In this document: one piece after another, positions 16,514 to 25,438 of the stretch
Layout of the letters: every line of letters begins with the position of its first letter
Position numbering within the stretch: the first letter of the stretch is position 1
Origin: Mycolicibacterium aurum
GTDB lineage: Bacteria; Actinomycetota; Actinomycetes; Mycobacteriales; Mycobacteriaceae
Reading direction: 5' to 3'
Length of the DNA stretch: 64,000 bases
Assembly (NCBI RefSeq): GCF_900637195.1
Contig: NZ_LR134356.1
Span: 3,472,001 to 3,536,000, forward strand
Program-made: the position numbers and the translations under genes
The notes under the pieces: generated by a model
Seen by the model: the letters and a program-made list of their open reading frames with translations, nothing else
Database searches by the model: none
Told to the model about the DNA's origin: nothing

Positions 16514-17398
16514 GTGCCCAGACCCCACACCCTCGCCCGTCGTCTGCACGACCGCACCGAGCCTGTGCATGCCGTGACCTACTTCGCCCCGGAGGCCAGA
16601 GCCGCCCTTGACGGGCTGGGCTTCCGAGGGTTCTGGATGGGTTACTTCGCCGCTCGGTCGGCTCCGCTGGGAACGGTGTCCGCCGACGTCGTCACCGCCG
16701 CTTTCTACAACTTCGCGCCGCACCGGGTCGCCAAGGCGTTGCCCGCGGCGTGGGACGTCGCCTCGCCCGGTGATGCGCTGCGGGCACGCCAGGAATCAGC
16801 GGTGGCGGCCCTGCGACGCAGCGGCGTCACCGACGCCGAGGCCTCGGTCGTGGCCGACCTCTCGGAACGGGCGGTGGCCGACTCCGACGTAGGAGGCCGC
16901 GTGCTGTTCGCCGCCAACCGCGCCCTGTGCTGGCCTGACGAACCGTTGGCCCGGCTGTGGCATGCGACGACGCTGTGGCGCGAGCACCGGGGCGACGGCC
17001 ACGTCGCCGTGCTCGCCGCCGAGGGGATCTCCGGCCGCGAGTGCAATGTGCTGCACGCCGCCGCAGGTCGGGTGCCGAACGAGATGATCAAGCGGGCTCG
17101 GGACTACGACGACGAGCAGTGGGCGCACCATCAGGACGCTCTGCGACAGCGGGGTCTGTTGGACAGCGCGGGGGAACTCACCGACGCGGGCGCAAAACTC
17201 AAGCGGCATGTCGAGGACACCACCGACGCTTTGGCACTGCCGCTGCTCGATGCACTCGACGACCATGAGGTCGAGTCGTTGTTTCGCGCACTCACGCCGA
17301 TCACCAGGAAAGTCGTGGCCGCAGGCGACATCCCCGCCGGCACCCCCATGGGTCTCAACCGCGACGAGCTGGACGACCCCAGCGCGCACCTGGGCTGA
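16514..17398 (+). CDS. SCO6745-family protein
   Basis: A 294-residue soluble protein found widely in actinobacteria. Visible family traits are the N-terminal EPVHAVTYFAPEARAALDGLG stretch, the GFWMGYFAARSAPLG motif, and a C-terminal DALRQRGLLD...LTDAG segment with the look of a winged-helix domain. No catalytic residues can be named. The start is uncertain: GTG 16514 is used here, and a TTG at 16502 would add four residues. It is divergent from the DUF4333 lipoprotein and convergent with the YnfA gene. Confidence 0.75.
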   Translation: MPRPHTLARRLHDRTEPVHAVTYFAPEARAALDGLGFRGFWMGYFAARSAPLGTVSADVVTAAFYNFAPHRVAKALPAAWDVASPGDALRARQESAVAALRRSGVTDAEASVVADLSERAVADSDVGGRVLFAANRALCWPDEPLARLWHATTLWREHRGDGHVAVLAAEGISGRECNVLHAAAGRVPNEMIKRARDYDDEQWAHHQDALRQRGLLDSAGELTDAGAKLKRHVEDTTDALALPLLDALDDHEVESLFRALTPITRKVVAAGDIPAGTPMGLNRDELDDPSAHLG

Positions 17399-17401
17399 CG
17401 G

Positions 17402-17728
17402 TCACCGCGGTCCGTACATGATCAGGCCGACGCCCGCCAGTGACACCAGCGCGCCCACCACATCCCAGCGATCGGGGCGGAATCCGTCGGCCACCATGCC
17501 CCACAGCAGCGATCCCGCGATGAAAACGCCGCCGTAGGCGGCCAACACCCGGCCGAAGTGCGCGTCCGGCTGGAACGCCGCGACAAAACCGTAGGCTCCC
17601 AGCGCGAGGACGCCCGCACCCACCCACAGCCATCCCCGATGCTCGCGGACCCCTTGCCACACCAGCCAGGCGCCGCCGATCTCCAGGATTGCGGCGAGAA
17701 CGAACAGCAGAACAGATTTGACGACCAC
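17402..17728 (-). CDS. YnfA/UPF0060 family small membrane protein
   Basis: A 108-residue protein with four membrane helices. The [10 protein letters not shown] motif in helix 1, [12 protein letters not shown] with the AAYGG turn, and a final GLIMYGPR are typical of UPF0060, a family close to the small multidrug resistance transporters. Export of cations is suspected for the family but not proven. It starts at a GTG, 16 bases downstream of the amine oxidase stop when read on the minus strand. Confidence 0.88.
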   Translation of the reverse strand: MVVKSVLLFVLAAILEIGGAWLVWQGVREHRGWLWVGAGVLALGAYGFVAAFQPDAHFGRVLAAYGGVFIAGSLLWGMVADGFRPDRWDVVGALVSLAGVGLIMYGPR

Positions 17729-17744
17729 GCCGTCTAGATTGCCA

Positions 17745-19763
17745 TCAGTGGTGTGCGCTGGTGGTGGACGTATGGCAGGCGTCCGGCGGTGTCCCTACGA
17801 CATCGAGGGCGGGGTTGCGGTCGAAGAAGCCAAAAGGCTTGAGCCAGAACGACACCACATCCACGGGCATCACGGGCCAGTCCTCGGCCCTGGTGATGTG
17901 GTGGATGCCGAACACGTACCACAGCACCACGTCGGTGTTCTCGATCGACCGGTCGGCCGCCGTCCACCGCGCCAGGCCGGTGTCGCGTGCCGATTGGTTG
18001 ACGAATTCCCCTGCGGGCCAACGCTCGTCGGGCCGGTTGGGGGTCACCCACAGTGTGTGGGCGATGACGCCTGCTCGTTCGAGGACCGGTGAGCCCGGTT
18101 CGAACATCGGCGGGATGGCACCGCTGGGCACCAGCTTGTACGCCGGGTGGGCGCCGATGCCGGTCACCACATTCGGGTTGACCACCTTCCAGGCCCGCTG
18201 GGTCGCGAAGCTGACGTCCTGCTTGGCCTCCCCCTCGGTGCGCAGCGGGATGTTGCGCACCACCAGCGAGAGCCCGTGCGGGTTATCCGGGCCGATCGGC
18301 TCGGCGTAGGACTCCGAGGTGACCACGGTGTTGTCGGTGCCGTCGATGTCCATGTCGAGGCGGGCGACCAGGAAATGCTGATGAAACGGTGCGTAGGTGC
18401 GTTCGTCGACCAGGGTGCCGTTGGGATTCGGGGCGCCCTCCGGCAACGGGGTGGTCACCATGATGCCCGTCGCGCGCACCTCGCACTCGATGTTGCCGTC
18501 TTGATAAAGCCGCCAGTAGACGAGGTACTCGTAGTTGGCGACCGTGACGTGGAACGACAGCGTGAGTCTGCGCATCCTGCGCACCTCCGCACCGATGTCG
18601 TGGTCCACGTGCTTCCACAGCACCGCGTCGTCTTCCTCGTGGATGCAGATCGCGTTGGTGACGGTGTAGGGCTCCCCCTTGCTGTTGTGCAGGACCGCGT
18701 TCAGATACCGGATCTCGCCCAGGCAGTCACAACCGAGCTCCAGCGAGGTCGTCATGAACCCCAGACCCCACTCGCCGATGTCGAACGCGGTGCGCCGGTA
18801 GTGGTCCGGCGACGGGTCACGGTAGGGCACGATCATCTCCGCGAACGACATCCGATGCGCGATCGAACGCTCACGGTCGCCGTCCCGGTAGCGCACGGTG
18901 TGCAGCGTCATGCCCTCGCGGTGGTTGAATCCCACACGCAGCGACCAGTTCTGCCAGCGCACCAGGTTCCCGTCCACGGTGAACGACGGTCCCTCGGGCT
19001 GAGTGATGTGCAACGGCTTGAGCGGGTCCCGTTTTCCCGCCGCCAGGATGCGCTCGGGAATGTGGGCGGGCACATACTCACCCATCACCTCGGGGGTCGG
19101 CTCGCGTGCGCCGTCCGCGCCCGCGGCGAACGGACCCTCGTCCTCGATGCGAAGCAGCTCCATCGCGTTCAGGTCGACGACGCAGTGCAACCCGCTGACC
19201 AGCCGGGCGTACGGGTTGGCGCCGGGGGCGGCCTTGACCCAGCTGTCCGACCAGCCGATCCGGCGGTCACGGAACTCCGGCGGTGCGACGGCGTCGCCGT
19301 AGGTCCAGGTGTCGAAGAACACCAGGCCCATGTCGGTGATACCCCTGCTGCGCAGCGCCTCGACGACGTCAGGATGCGCGCGCAGCAGCTGGTCGCATTC
19401 GACGAACTCGTCGACGGTGAAATTCGCCTGCACGCCGGGGATGTGCTCGAACACCTCGACGCGGTCGTCGGTCAGCGACACCACGCTCTTGTAGGTGGCG
19501 TTGGCAGACCGGTTGAAGCAGACCACCTCCGCGCGACGGGCCGGACGTGCGCCACCGTCCTCGAACGCCGCCAGCTCGGCCTTGGACGGTTCGATCATCT
19601 CGATCGACGCGAAGCGCCAACCGAGCTCGGAACCCGGGGATCCCGGCCCGGGCTCGACCCCGCGCTCGCGCCGCAGTATCGCGGCGACCGCGGTGAACTC
19701 GTCGACGCTGAGCGGGTCGAGCGGGAAGGAATGCAGGGGCTGCGAATCACTGGGCTGCGACAC
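17745..19763 (-). CDS. Copper-containing primary amine oxidase
   Basis: A 672-residue enzyme that oxidises primary amines to aldehydes, releasing ammonia and hydrogen peroxide. The Asn-Tyr-Glu-Tyr motif gives Tyr411, the residue converted to topaquinone. Asp328 in FDIGEWGLG is the catalytic base. The copper ligands are His461 and His463 (HQH) and a third His in the [12 protein letters not shown] segment (about 621-622). No signal peptide is seen, so it is cytoplasmic. The length is normal for the family. The start is GTG. The carboxylesterase gene lies 60 bases upstream on the same strand; a common pathway is possible but not shown. Confidence 0.94.
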   Translation of the reverse strand: MSQPSDSQPLHSFPLDPLSVDEFTAVAAILRRERGVEPGPGSPGSELGWRFASIEMIEPSKAELAAFEDGGARPARRAEVVCFNRSANATYKSVVSLTDDRVEVFEHIPGVQANFTVDEFVECDQLLRAHPDVVEALRSRGITDMGLVFFDTWTYGDAVAPPEFRDRRIGWSDSWVKAAPGANPYARLVSGLHCVVDLNAMELLRIEDEGPFAAGADGAREPTPEVMGEYVPAHIPERILAAGKRDPLKPLHITQPEGPSFTVDGNLVRWQNWSLRVGFNHREGMTLHTVRYRDGDRERSIAHRMSFAEMIVPYRDPSPDHYRRTAFDIGEWGLGFMTTSLELGCDCLGEIRYLNAVLHNSKGEPYTVTNAICIHEEDDAVLWKHVDHDIGAEVRRMRRLTLSFHVTVANYEYLVYWRLYQDGNIECEVRATGIMVTTPLPEGAPNPNGTLVDERTYAPFHQHFLVARLDMDIDGTDNTVVTSESYAEPIGPDNPHGLSLVVRNIPLRTEGEAKQDVSFATQRAWKVVNPNVVTGIGAHPAYKLVPSGAIPPMFEPGSPVLERAGVIAHTLWVTPNRPDERWPAGEFVNQSARDTGLARWTAADRSIENTDVVLWYVFGIHHITRAEDWPVMPVDVVSFWLKPFGFFDRNPALDVVGTPPDACHTSTTSAHH

Positions 19764-19822
19764 GCGTTAACGCAACCACATCCGTCGCCTCACGGCACGG
19801 CATTCGACCAAGTCGGGCGCTG

Positions 19823-21343
19823 TTATCGCGCGGCCAGGAAGAAGCTCTCCCAGGCCCGCCTACGATCGGCGTTCGGATCGAGCACGACGCGTCTGCGACG
19901 GTCGAGGACCAGCACCGCGCGCTCGTCCCTGGTGTACTCCGGCCAGTCCGCACCGGGCACGCCGCGGTCGGCGAAACCCAGCCACCGGCCCTGGATGTCG
20001 TCGGTGACCTTGCGAGCCGAGCGTGAGTCGACCCCCGCGGTGAGCAGCCGCCCGAACTTCGACCGGTACACATCGAAGACGGCGAGCAACTCGGTGGCGT
20101 GGGTGGCGCCCATACCGGACCACCGCAGTGCCGTGGTGGCGTAGTCGTACCGATAGACGTAGGTCGGGGCGAAGGCCGAGTGTGCCTGCGCGATCTGCCA
20201 CACCGCCGAGCCGAAGATGAAGTCGCCACCGAACTGGACGCACGCATTGTTGCCGGGATAGCCAGGGTAGGCAGACAGAATACGTTCCCGCGCATCGGGT
20301 TCCACGTGCGCGAGCAGCCGCTCGATGGCGGGCTCGCTGGTGGGCAGCAGCTTGAGGAACCGGGTGAACAGTCGGCCTTCGTCGGCGTTGGTACCGACGA
20401 TGAGCGGCACGGGGTGCGCCTTGCCCGCACTCATCGCCGCGACGGGATCGTCGGGAAGGTACTCGGTGCCGTAGGTGGGACCGATCGCGAAGGCGCCCAG
20501 CATGTCCCGCTGTCCTTCGACCACCAGCCGGTCCAGCGCATCGACCAGCTCGGCCGGCCGTGCGGCCAGCAGCGCGGTGGTGGCGTCGGACTCGGTGGCG
20601 CCCAGTTGCCGGGCGAAACGGCTCGCGTAGTCGGCGGCGATGTCCGCCGGCCCGCTCATCCCACTGCCCGGGCTCTGCGCGATCGCTTGCGCGAAAAGCC
20701 CTTGTGCAGCAGGGGTGGCCAGCAGCGTAGCGACCGCATGGGCGCCTGCGCTCTCTCCGAAGATGGTGACGTTGTCCGGGTCGCCGCCGAACGCCGCGAT
20801 GTTGTCCCGCACCCACTGCAGCGACATCACCAGATCGCGCAGGAACAGGTTGTCGTCGATGGTGGCGCCCGGCCCCGACAGCGACGAGAGCTCCAGGCAG
20901 CCCAGCGCGCCCAGGCGGTAGTTCACCGAAACGTAGACACATCCCTTGCGAGCGAGCGACGCGCCGTCATATATCGGCGTGGCCGAGCTGCCCAGCATGT
21001 AGCCGCCACCGTGGATGAACACCATGACGGGCAGGCCGTCGGCCGCTGGGTTCTCGCCGGCCTCGGCGGGAGCGACGACGTTCAGCGTCAGGCAGTCCTC
21101 GCTCATCGGCTGGTATCGGCCGGGTGCGAGCAGCGTGTACATCCGCTGTTGCGGGGCGCACGAGCCGAAGCCGTGACAGTAACGGACGCCGGGCCACGGC
21201 TGCACCGGCTGGGGCGCGCGATAGCGCAGGGCGCCGATGGGGGGCCGCGCATACGGAATCGAGCGCCAGCGGTTCACGCCATCCCGGGTGAAACCTTCGA
21301 CGGTGCCCGCGGCGGTCTTCACCCGGACCGTGTGTTCGTGCAT
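19823..21343 (-). CDS. Type B carboxylesterase
   Basis: A 506-residue alpha/beta hydrolase of the carboxylesterase/para-nitrobenzyl esterase family. The oxyanion motif HGGG is at 111-114, the nucleophile Ser198 in GESAGA, and a SEDCLTLNV motif with Cys near residue 84. The acid and His of the triad should be around residues 315-325 and 405-425. No signal peptide. It hydrolyses carboxylic esters of unknown nature. It is divergent from the lipoprotein gene at 21417 and precedes the amine oxidase. Confidence 0.91.
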   Translation of the reverse strand: MHEHTVRVKTAAGTVEGFTRDGVNRWRSIPYARPPIGALRYRAPQPVQPWPGVRYCHGFGSCAPQQRMYTLLAPGRYQPMSEDCLTLNVVAPAEAGENPAADGLPVMVFIHGGGYMLGSSATPIYDGASLARKGCVYVSVNYRLGALGCLELSSLSGPGATIDDNLFLRDLVMSLQWVRDNIAAFGGDPDNVTIFGESAGAHAVATLLATPAAQGLFAQAIAQSPGSGMSGPADIAADYASRFARQLGATESDATTALLAARPAELVDALDRLVVEGQRDMLGAFAIGPTYGTEYLPDDPVAAMSAGKAHPVPLIVGTNADEGRLFTRFLKLLPTSEPAIERLLAHVEPDARERILSAYPGYPGNNACVQFGGDFIFGSAVWQIAQAHSAFAPTYVYRYDYATTALRWSGMGATHATELLAVFDVYRSKFGRLLTAGVDSRSARKVTDDIQGRWLGFADRGVPGADWPEYTRDERAVLVLDRRRRVVLDPNADRRRAWESFFLAAR

Positions 21344-21404
21344 CTTGCCGACGGTAGCGAACTACCGCACGGCCTGCCTGGCCTGAGGATCCGTGTCGGG
21401 TCGC

Positions 21405-21410
21405 TAGCCT
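21405..21410 (+). promoter_or_regulatory. Candidate leaderless -10 box for the lipoprotein gene
   Basis: TAGCCT fits the mycobacterial -10 pattern TAnnnT and ends six bases before the ATG at 21417. This spacing places the transcript start at or next to the start codon. No good -35 is seen and no ribosome site is present. Confidence 0.5.
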
Positions 21411-21416
21411 GGCCGA

Positions 21417-22115
21417 ATGCGCATAGCTGGCGTGATCGCACTGAGCGTTCTGGTGGCGGCCTGCTCCCAGTCGGTGGGTGGCGAGGCCGAACCGTCCGGG
21501 CCCACCGGGTCACCGGCCGTCCCGTCGTCGTCAGCACCGTCTCCGCCCCCCTCGACCTCGCAGAATCAGTCCGGGGCACCGGCCACCGGCGCCTCGATCG
21601 ACGAGGTGATCACCTGGATCGAAGCGGGCACCCCCGCCGATCCGGCGGTCTACCACGTGGCCTTCCGGGACGGTGTGACGACGAGATTGGGCGACGACTT
21701 CGCGTTCGTGGCACCGTCGGGCGCGCCGCACAGCCTCACGCAGTGCATCACCGGAGGGTCGGCCGACACCGAAGCCCTGACGTGTCTGCTGGACCTGACA
21801 GCGCCCCCACCGCCCCCGGCCCAGGCGGAGGGCATGTGGAAACCCGGCTGGATCGAGTTCTCCGGCACCGACGTGTCCGTCGGAGCGCTGCGCGGCGACC
21901 CCGGACCCTTCCTCAACGGCACCGGGACCGAGCTCGCGGCCGGCCAGGCACTGACGTTCGGCGACAACCGGTGCCGCAGCGAAGCGTCCGGGCTGTACTG
22001 CGTCAACTACGCCCACCGGTCGGCGGTCCGGATGGCCGCGGACGGGGTGGCGGCCTACGGGTGCCTGGTGGCGGTACCTCCCCCACCCGAATCCGCGCTG
22101 CGGTTCAGCTGCTGA
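21417..22115 (+). CDS. Putative lipoprotein with low-complexity linker
   Basis: A 232-residue exported protein with a short signal peptide ending in the lipobox LVAAC (Cys about 16). A Ser/Pro/Thr-rich linker (about 24-60) precedes a folded domain with four cysteines that could make two disulfides (about residues 105, 120, 186 and 193) and a fifth and sixth near the C-terminus. I do not recognise the family. It is likely anchored in the cell envelope. The gene seems leaderless. Confidence 0.75.
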   Translation: MRIAGVIALSVLVAACSQSVGGEAEPSGPTGSPAVPSSSAPSPPPSTSQNQSGAPATGASIDEVITWIEAGTPADPAVYHVAFRDGVTTRLGDDFAFVAPSGAPHSLTQCITGGSADTEALTCLLDLTAPPPPPAQAEGMWKPGWIEFSGTDVSVGALRGDPGPFLNGTGTELAAGQALTFGDNRCRSEASGLYCVNYAHRSAVRMAADGVAAYGCLVAVPPPPESALRFSC

Positions 22116-22122
22116 CCAGTCG

Positions 22123-22701
22123 CTACGTGGCGCCCTGGCGCGCTTTCTCCCTGGCTTTGCGCGGGTAGATCTGCGTCATGCCGACAGCCCCGACGATGAC
22201 CACCACCGGTATCACCGCCTTGGTCAGGTGCACTGTGCCCGGAGCCGTCGTCGCGAGATAGCCGAGGACCGCAATCAGCGCGAACACCAGCGCCCACATC
22301 AACGTCAGCACCTGGTTGGTGCGGCGGAACGCGGCCTTCTCCCAGTCCTCGCGCGGTGCGGTCGTCGGCGCGTACTGCTGGGTGAACGGCACGAAAGCCA
22401 GCGAGATGAGGGCCATTGCCGCCAGCACACCGCTGGAGAGTGTGGTCGCGTAGGTGTCCATCCAGTCGCGGTCCTGGGCGCCCAGAAGCAGACCGACCAG
22501 GGTCACGACGGTGAAGAACGCGACGGTCACCATGTCGAGAAGACGTACCCCGGCGAAACCCGCCGACACGCCCATGATCAGGGTCGCGATCACCGCGCAG
22601 ATCGCGCCGAACAGCCAGGTACTCGGCCCGTCAGCCACCAGCCAGTAGATGATCCACGGGACGAAACCGATGAACGGGCTGCGCTCGAACCATTCGTCCA
22701 C
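22123..22701 (-). CDS. Six-helix membrane protein, unknown function
   Basis: A 192-residue integral membrane protein. Hydrophobic stretches at about 10-28, 31-50, 58-75, 88-107, 131-150 and 159-178 suggest six helices, with a charged cytoplasmic loop (APREDWEKAAFRR) and a basic C-terminus. No family was recognised with confidence. The start is GTG. It is convergent with the lipoprotein gene, 7 bases away, and 138 bases downstream of the anti-sigma gene on the same strand. Confidence 0.72.
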   Translation of the reverse strand: MDEWFERSPFIGFVPWIIYWLVADGPSTWLFGAICAVIATLIMGVSAGFAGVRLLDMVTVAFFTVVTLVGLLLGAQDRDWMDTYATTLSSGVLAAMALISLAFVPFTQQYAPTTAPREDWEKAAFRRTNQVLTLMWALVFALIAVLGYLATTAPGTVHLTKAVIPVVVIVGAVGMTQIYPRKAREKARQGAT

Positions 22702-22839
22702 GCCCGAAAGCTTTACCAGAGTCCGCGGTCAGGCGAGACGGAAGGTCCCCGTCACCAACGCCGGTGTCGTGTTGACGCCGTTGGCTGTGGGACGGCCCGC
22801 TCGGCGCGACGTCGAACGGGACCGCGATCCCGTACCTCC

Positions 22840-23523
22840 TCACGCCAGGTTGGTGACTGCCAGCGGAGTCGCCGTGCCGGCCTCTCGAATGGTGACGCTG
22901 CGGATGTCCGACGTCGGGATCACCGTGGCGGCAGCCAAATTCGACGCCTCGTCGCCCGAAGGGCTCCAGGACGCCACGGTGGACTCCACACCGTCCTTCG
23001 TCGTGACGACGAGGTCGTAGCTGCTGACGTTCGCAGCCCAGTCCTTGGTGTACTGGCATTCCCAATCGAGGCGGGTTCCCCAGGGCTCTTCCGATACCGC
23101 CAGTGACGCCTCGACGCCGGCGCGTTCGCCGGGGGCCATTGCCTGGAGTGTGACGCCGGTCGACGACTCGTGCGGGATGGCGGCGTATCCCACGATGCCT
23201 CCGACGAGCAGAGATGCTGCAGCCGCGGCAAGAGCGGTGGCCAGGCGGGCACGGCCGGACCGGAGGCGCCGCTTATCCGCGGCCGCGGCGAGTGAGGTGG
23301 GTCGGGCGGGCTCGTCACGCTCGCCCGGCTCGTCGTCGATCAGTGCGAGAGCCTCTTCAGGCGACAGCACGTCGAGGATGCCGGGGATATCCCTCAAGTC
23401 CGGAATGTCCGAGGGGCGCGGCGAGGCGGCCAGGTACCGCTCGTACTCGGCTGCTTCGTCCGCGGACAGTGCGCCGAGCAGATAGGCGGCATCCCACTCG
23501 GCCATGTTGCGATCAGGGGTCAT
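22840..23523 (-). CDS. Membrane anti-sigma factor, RslA-like, zinc motif lost
   Basis: A 227-residue protein: an N-terminal sigma-binding domain (WDAAYLLGALSADEAAEYER), one membrane helix at about 93-115, and an extracytoplasmic domain with SEEPWGTRLDWEC that resembles M. tuberculosis RslA. RslA-type proteins bind zinc through HxxxCxxC. In the same place I read Y30-LAA-S34-PR-P37, so all three ligands are gone and redox release through zinc is not possible. The ATG overlaps the sigma stop (ATGA), so the pair is coupled. It should hold the sigma factor at the membrane until proteolysis. Confidence 0.85.
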   Translation of the reverse strand: MTPDRNMAEWDAAYLLGALSADEAAEYERYLAASPRPSDIPDLRDIPGILDVLSPEEALALIDDEPGERDEPARPTSLAAAADKRRLRSGRARLATALAAAAASLLVGGIVGYAAIPHESSTGVTLQAMAPGERAGVEASLAVSEEPWGTRLDWECQYTKDWAANVSSYDLVVTTKDGVESTVASWSPSGDEASNLAAATVIPTSDIRSVTIREAGTATPLAVTNLA

Positions 23524-24065
23524 CGGACTACGCCCCTTTCCTCCAACGCGACGTGAAGCGCCCGCAGCGCGTAGTGCAGCCGCGACTTGACTGTGCCCGG
23601 CGGGATGCCCTCGTGGCGGGCGATCTCCACGGCGGTCTGTCCAAGGTAGTGAGCCCGCACCAGGACGGTTCGATGTTCTGCACTCAACGATCGAAGGGCA
23701 TCGGACACCACCCATTTGTCCACCGCCGGGCCGAAGATGTCCGGGGAACTCTGTTCGGGAAAGTTGTCGGTCTGCAATTCGCGGTTGTGGCGGGAGCTGC
23801 GTCTGTCATCGATCACCAGGTTCCTGGCCACGGTGTGCAGCCACGCCCGTGTCGAGTCCTCGGAGTAGGTGGTGAGGATGGTGCTGTTTCTCCAGAGCCG
23901 CAGCAGCGACTCCTGGACAACATCCTCGGCGAACTGCCGGTCTCCGCGTGCCAACCGGAGCACATACCGGAGCAACGCCGGCCCGTGCTCGTCATGGACA
24001 GCGCGCATCAGCTCGGCCCTGGCCGGATCGTCCATCCGCTGCGGATCGGGGACGGGGTCCGTCAT
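23520..24065 (-). CDS. ECF RNA polymerase sigma factor, SigL-like
   Basis: A 181-residue ECF sigma factor. Region 2 (about 20-90) contains the core-binding EDVVQESLLRLWRN and the -10 recognition segment RAWLHTVARNLVIDDRR. Region 4 (about 125-178) has the helix-turn-helix TAVEIARHEGIPPGTVKSRL. The sequence is closest, from memory, to M. tuberculosis SigL. GGAGGG (24076-24081) lies ten bases before the ATG at 24065, which decides the start over an in-frame ATG at 24083. The anti-sigma gene overlaps its stop. Target promoters are unknown. Confidence 0.9.
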   Translation of the reverse strand: MTDPVPDPQRMDDPARAELMRAVHDEHGPALLRYVLRLARGDRQFAEDVVQESLLRLWRNSTILTTYSEDSTRAWLHTVARNLVIDDRRSSRHNRELQTDNFPEQSSPDIFGPAVDKWVVSDALRSLSAEHRTVLVRAHYLGQTAVEIARHEGIPPGTVKSRLHYALRALHVALEERGVVR

Positions 24066-24262
24066 GATGAGCTGTCCCTCCATCGCTCCGAGGTCTCGCG
24101 GCTGACGGCTGATGTGCATGGGGTGCGTGGTGACGCCGCGACGTCGCGGCCGATCACCAAGCTCGCAGCATAGCCGACCCCGGGTCCTGGCTGCCGGGAC
24201 GAATTGCCGGCGGACGCAGGGGCTTCGACGGACCGTAGTGGCGAACGGTGAACCACGCGAAC

Positions 24263-24805
24263 TCATTTCGGTGGGCCGTTGAATCCCCTGCGTCGCGAGG
24301 ACGGTGCGACGCGGTAGCGCCGTCCGTGACCGCGCGACGGTCGAGGACGGAACCGGAGGACGCCGTCTGAGTGCGCGACGATTCCCCGGTGGAGCACGAT
24401 CTCGGACCGCGTGTCGTCGGCGGTGGCGGTGTGTTCGATGGGATCGGCTGGGTCGACGAAGCTGCCCACGAAGCGATACCCACGCCCGCGCACGGTGCGG
24501 ATGTAGTGCTGCATTTCCCCGTCGTCGCCGAGTGCGCGGCGGGCGGCCTTGATCCGACTCGTGAGAGCCGCTTCTCCCACGAAGCGTCCACCCCACACGG
24601 TGTCGAACAACTCGTTCTTGGAGACGACCCGGCGATGGTGTCTCACCAGATGCGTGAGCACGTCGAATACCTGCGGCTCGACGCGGACCGGGACCCCGTT
24701 GCGTAACAGCTCATAGCGGGGAAGATCCAGAACGAACTCGCCGAAGCGCCACACGGTGGACTCGAGGGCGGAAGCGGTCGCTGGACACGGCGAGGAGAGT
24801 GTCAC
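24263..24805 (-). CDS. Winged-helix (OmpR/CadC-type) DNA-binding protein, possibly truncated
   Basis: A 180-residue protein. Residues 18-118 form a transcriptional-regulator C-type winged helix (WRFGEFVLDLPRYELLRNG, then LTSRIKAARRALGDDG and TVRGRGYRFVG). In mycobacteria this domain usually heads a longer protein with an alpha/beta hydrolase, cyclase or TPR part. Here it is followed only by about 60 residues of charged, Arg-rich sequence with no domain, which suggests loss of a C-terminal module or a decayed gene. The start is GTG with AGAAGGGA upstream. It lies 197 bases upstream of the sigma gene; that gap shows no other gene. Confidence 0.7.
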   Translation of the reverse strand: MTLSSPCPATASALESTVWRFGEFVLDLPRYELLRNGVPVRVEPQVFDVLTHLVRHHRRVVSKNELFDTVWGGRFVGEAALTSRIKAARRALGDDGEMQHYIRTVRGRGYRFVGSFVDPADPIEHTATADDTRSEIVLHRGIVAHSDGVLRFRPRPSRGHGRRYRVAPSSRRRGFNGPPK

Positions 24806-24966
24806 CGGGTATCCCTTCTGTCGGCAGCCCCCGACGGGAGCTGTCAGGAGGAACGACGGGCGATGCCCCGAGATGGTTCAGTCCGATCGGGAAAATTCTG
24901 CGAAGAGCTCTGGTGTGCACCTCAAGCTGCGCCTCGCGTACCGATGCCGACCCCAGAGATGCCTGG

Positions 24967-25317
24967 TCAGCGCCACCCGTCGGCTGCCCGCGCCGCCTGC
25001 ATCACGGCGTCGCACAATTCGCGCAGCTCCGCATGATCGGCGCCCTCCTCGATGGCGATCGCCATGTCCTCGGCGGCGCACCGCACCTGATACACCCGGT
25101 CTGACAGCACCGAGGCCTCCTCGGCCGAGAGCACGACCGCATCGGGCGGCACCGAGGTTCCCTTGACCTGCGCGCGCTGTTCGTAGGCTCGCTGGCGGCA
25201 GGACTGCCTGCAGTACTGCCTGCGGCGACCCAGCCCGGCATCGGCCACTTCGCGGCCACACCACCGGCAGCTCTGCGGACGCCTGCGGGTGCTCGTCGGG
25301 GCGCTCAGCGAGGTCAC
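24967..25317 (-). CDS. Small conserved protein with CxxC...CxxxC zinc-finger-like motif
   Basis: A 116-residue protein. Near the N-terminus it reads CRWCGREVADAGLGRRRQYC and RQSCRQRAY, giving four cysteines in a zinc-ribbon or treble-clef spacing (about 17, 20, 36 and 40). An acidic helical C-terminal half follows. By position it corresponds to the gene next to rbpA in mycobacteria (Rv2049c place). Function is unknown; nucleic acid or protein binding is plausible. The start is GTG. It is divergent from rbpA, sharing a 121-base gap. Confidence 0.75.
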   Translation of the reverse strand: MTSLSAPTSTRRRPQSCRWCGREVADAGLGRRRQYCRQSCRQRAYEQRAQVKGTSVPPDAVVLSAEEASVLSDRVYQVRCAAEDMAIAIEEGADHAELRELCDAVMQAARAADGWR

Positions 25318-25373
25318 GAGCCCGACTGTAGACGGGATGGCGTCACTATCCCGGTATCATCTGCGGTCGAGTC

Positions 25374-25400
25374 GGGAACTCTTTGACGCATGTCTGCGTT
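25374..25400 (+). promoter_or_regulatory. ECF-type (SigE/SigH-like) promoter of rbpA
   Basis: GGGAAC (25374-25379) and CGTT (25397-25400) are separated by 17 bases, the arrangement recognised by stress ECF sigma factors of the SigE/SigH/SigR group. A start about seven bases downstream would give a leader of roughly 30 bases with an AGAGGAG ribosome site before the rbpA ATG. In Streptomyces rbpA is a SigR target, which fits. Not tested here. Confidence 0.65.
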
Positions 25401-25438
25401 GATACCCCGGAACAATTGCGTGAACAGAGGAGAAGACG

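Noticed and set aside
18147..22168. Two long plus-strand frames opposite the amine oxidase and esterase
   Set aside because: No start context or motif; the minus-strand genes have complete catalytic motifs.
24066..24262. Missing C-terminal module of the winged-helix protein in another frame
   Set aside because: Reading all three minus frames gave no sequence resembling a hydrolase, cyclase or TPR domain.
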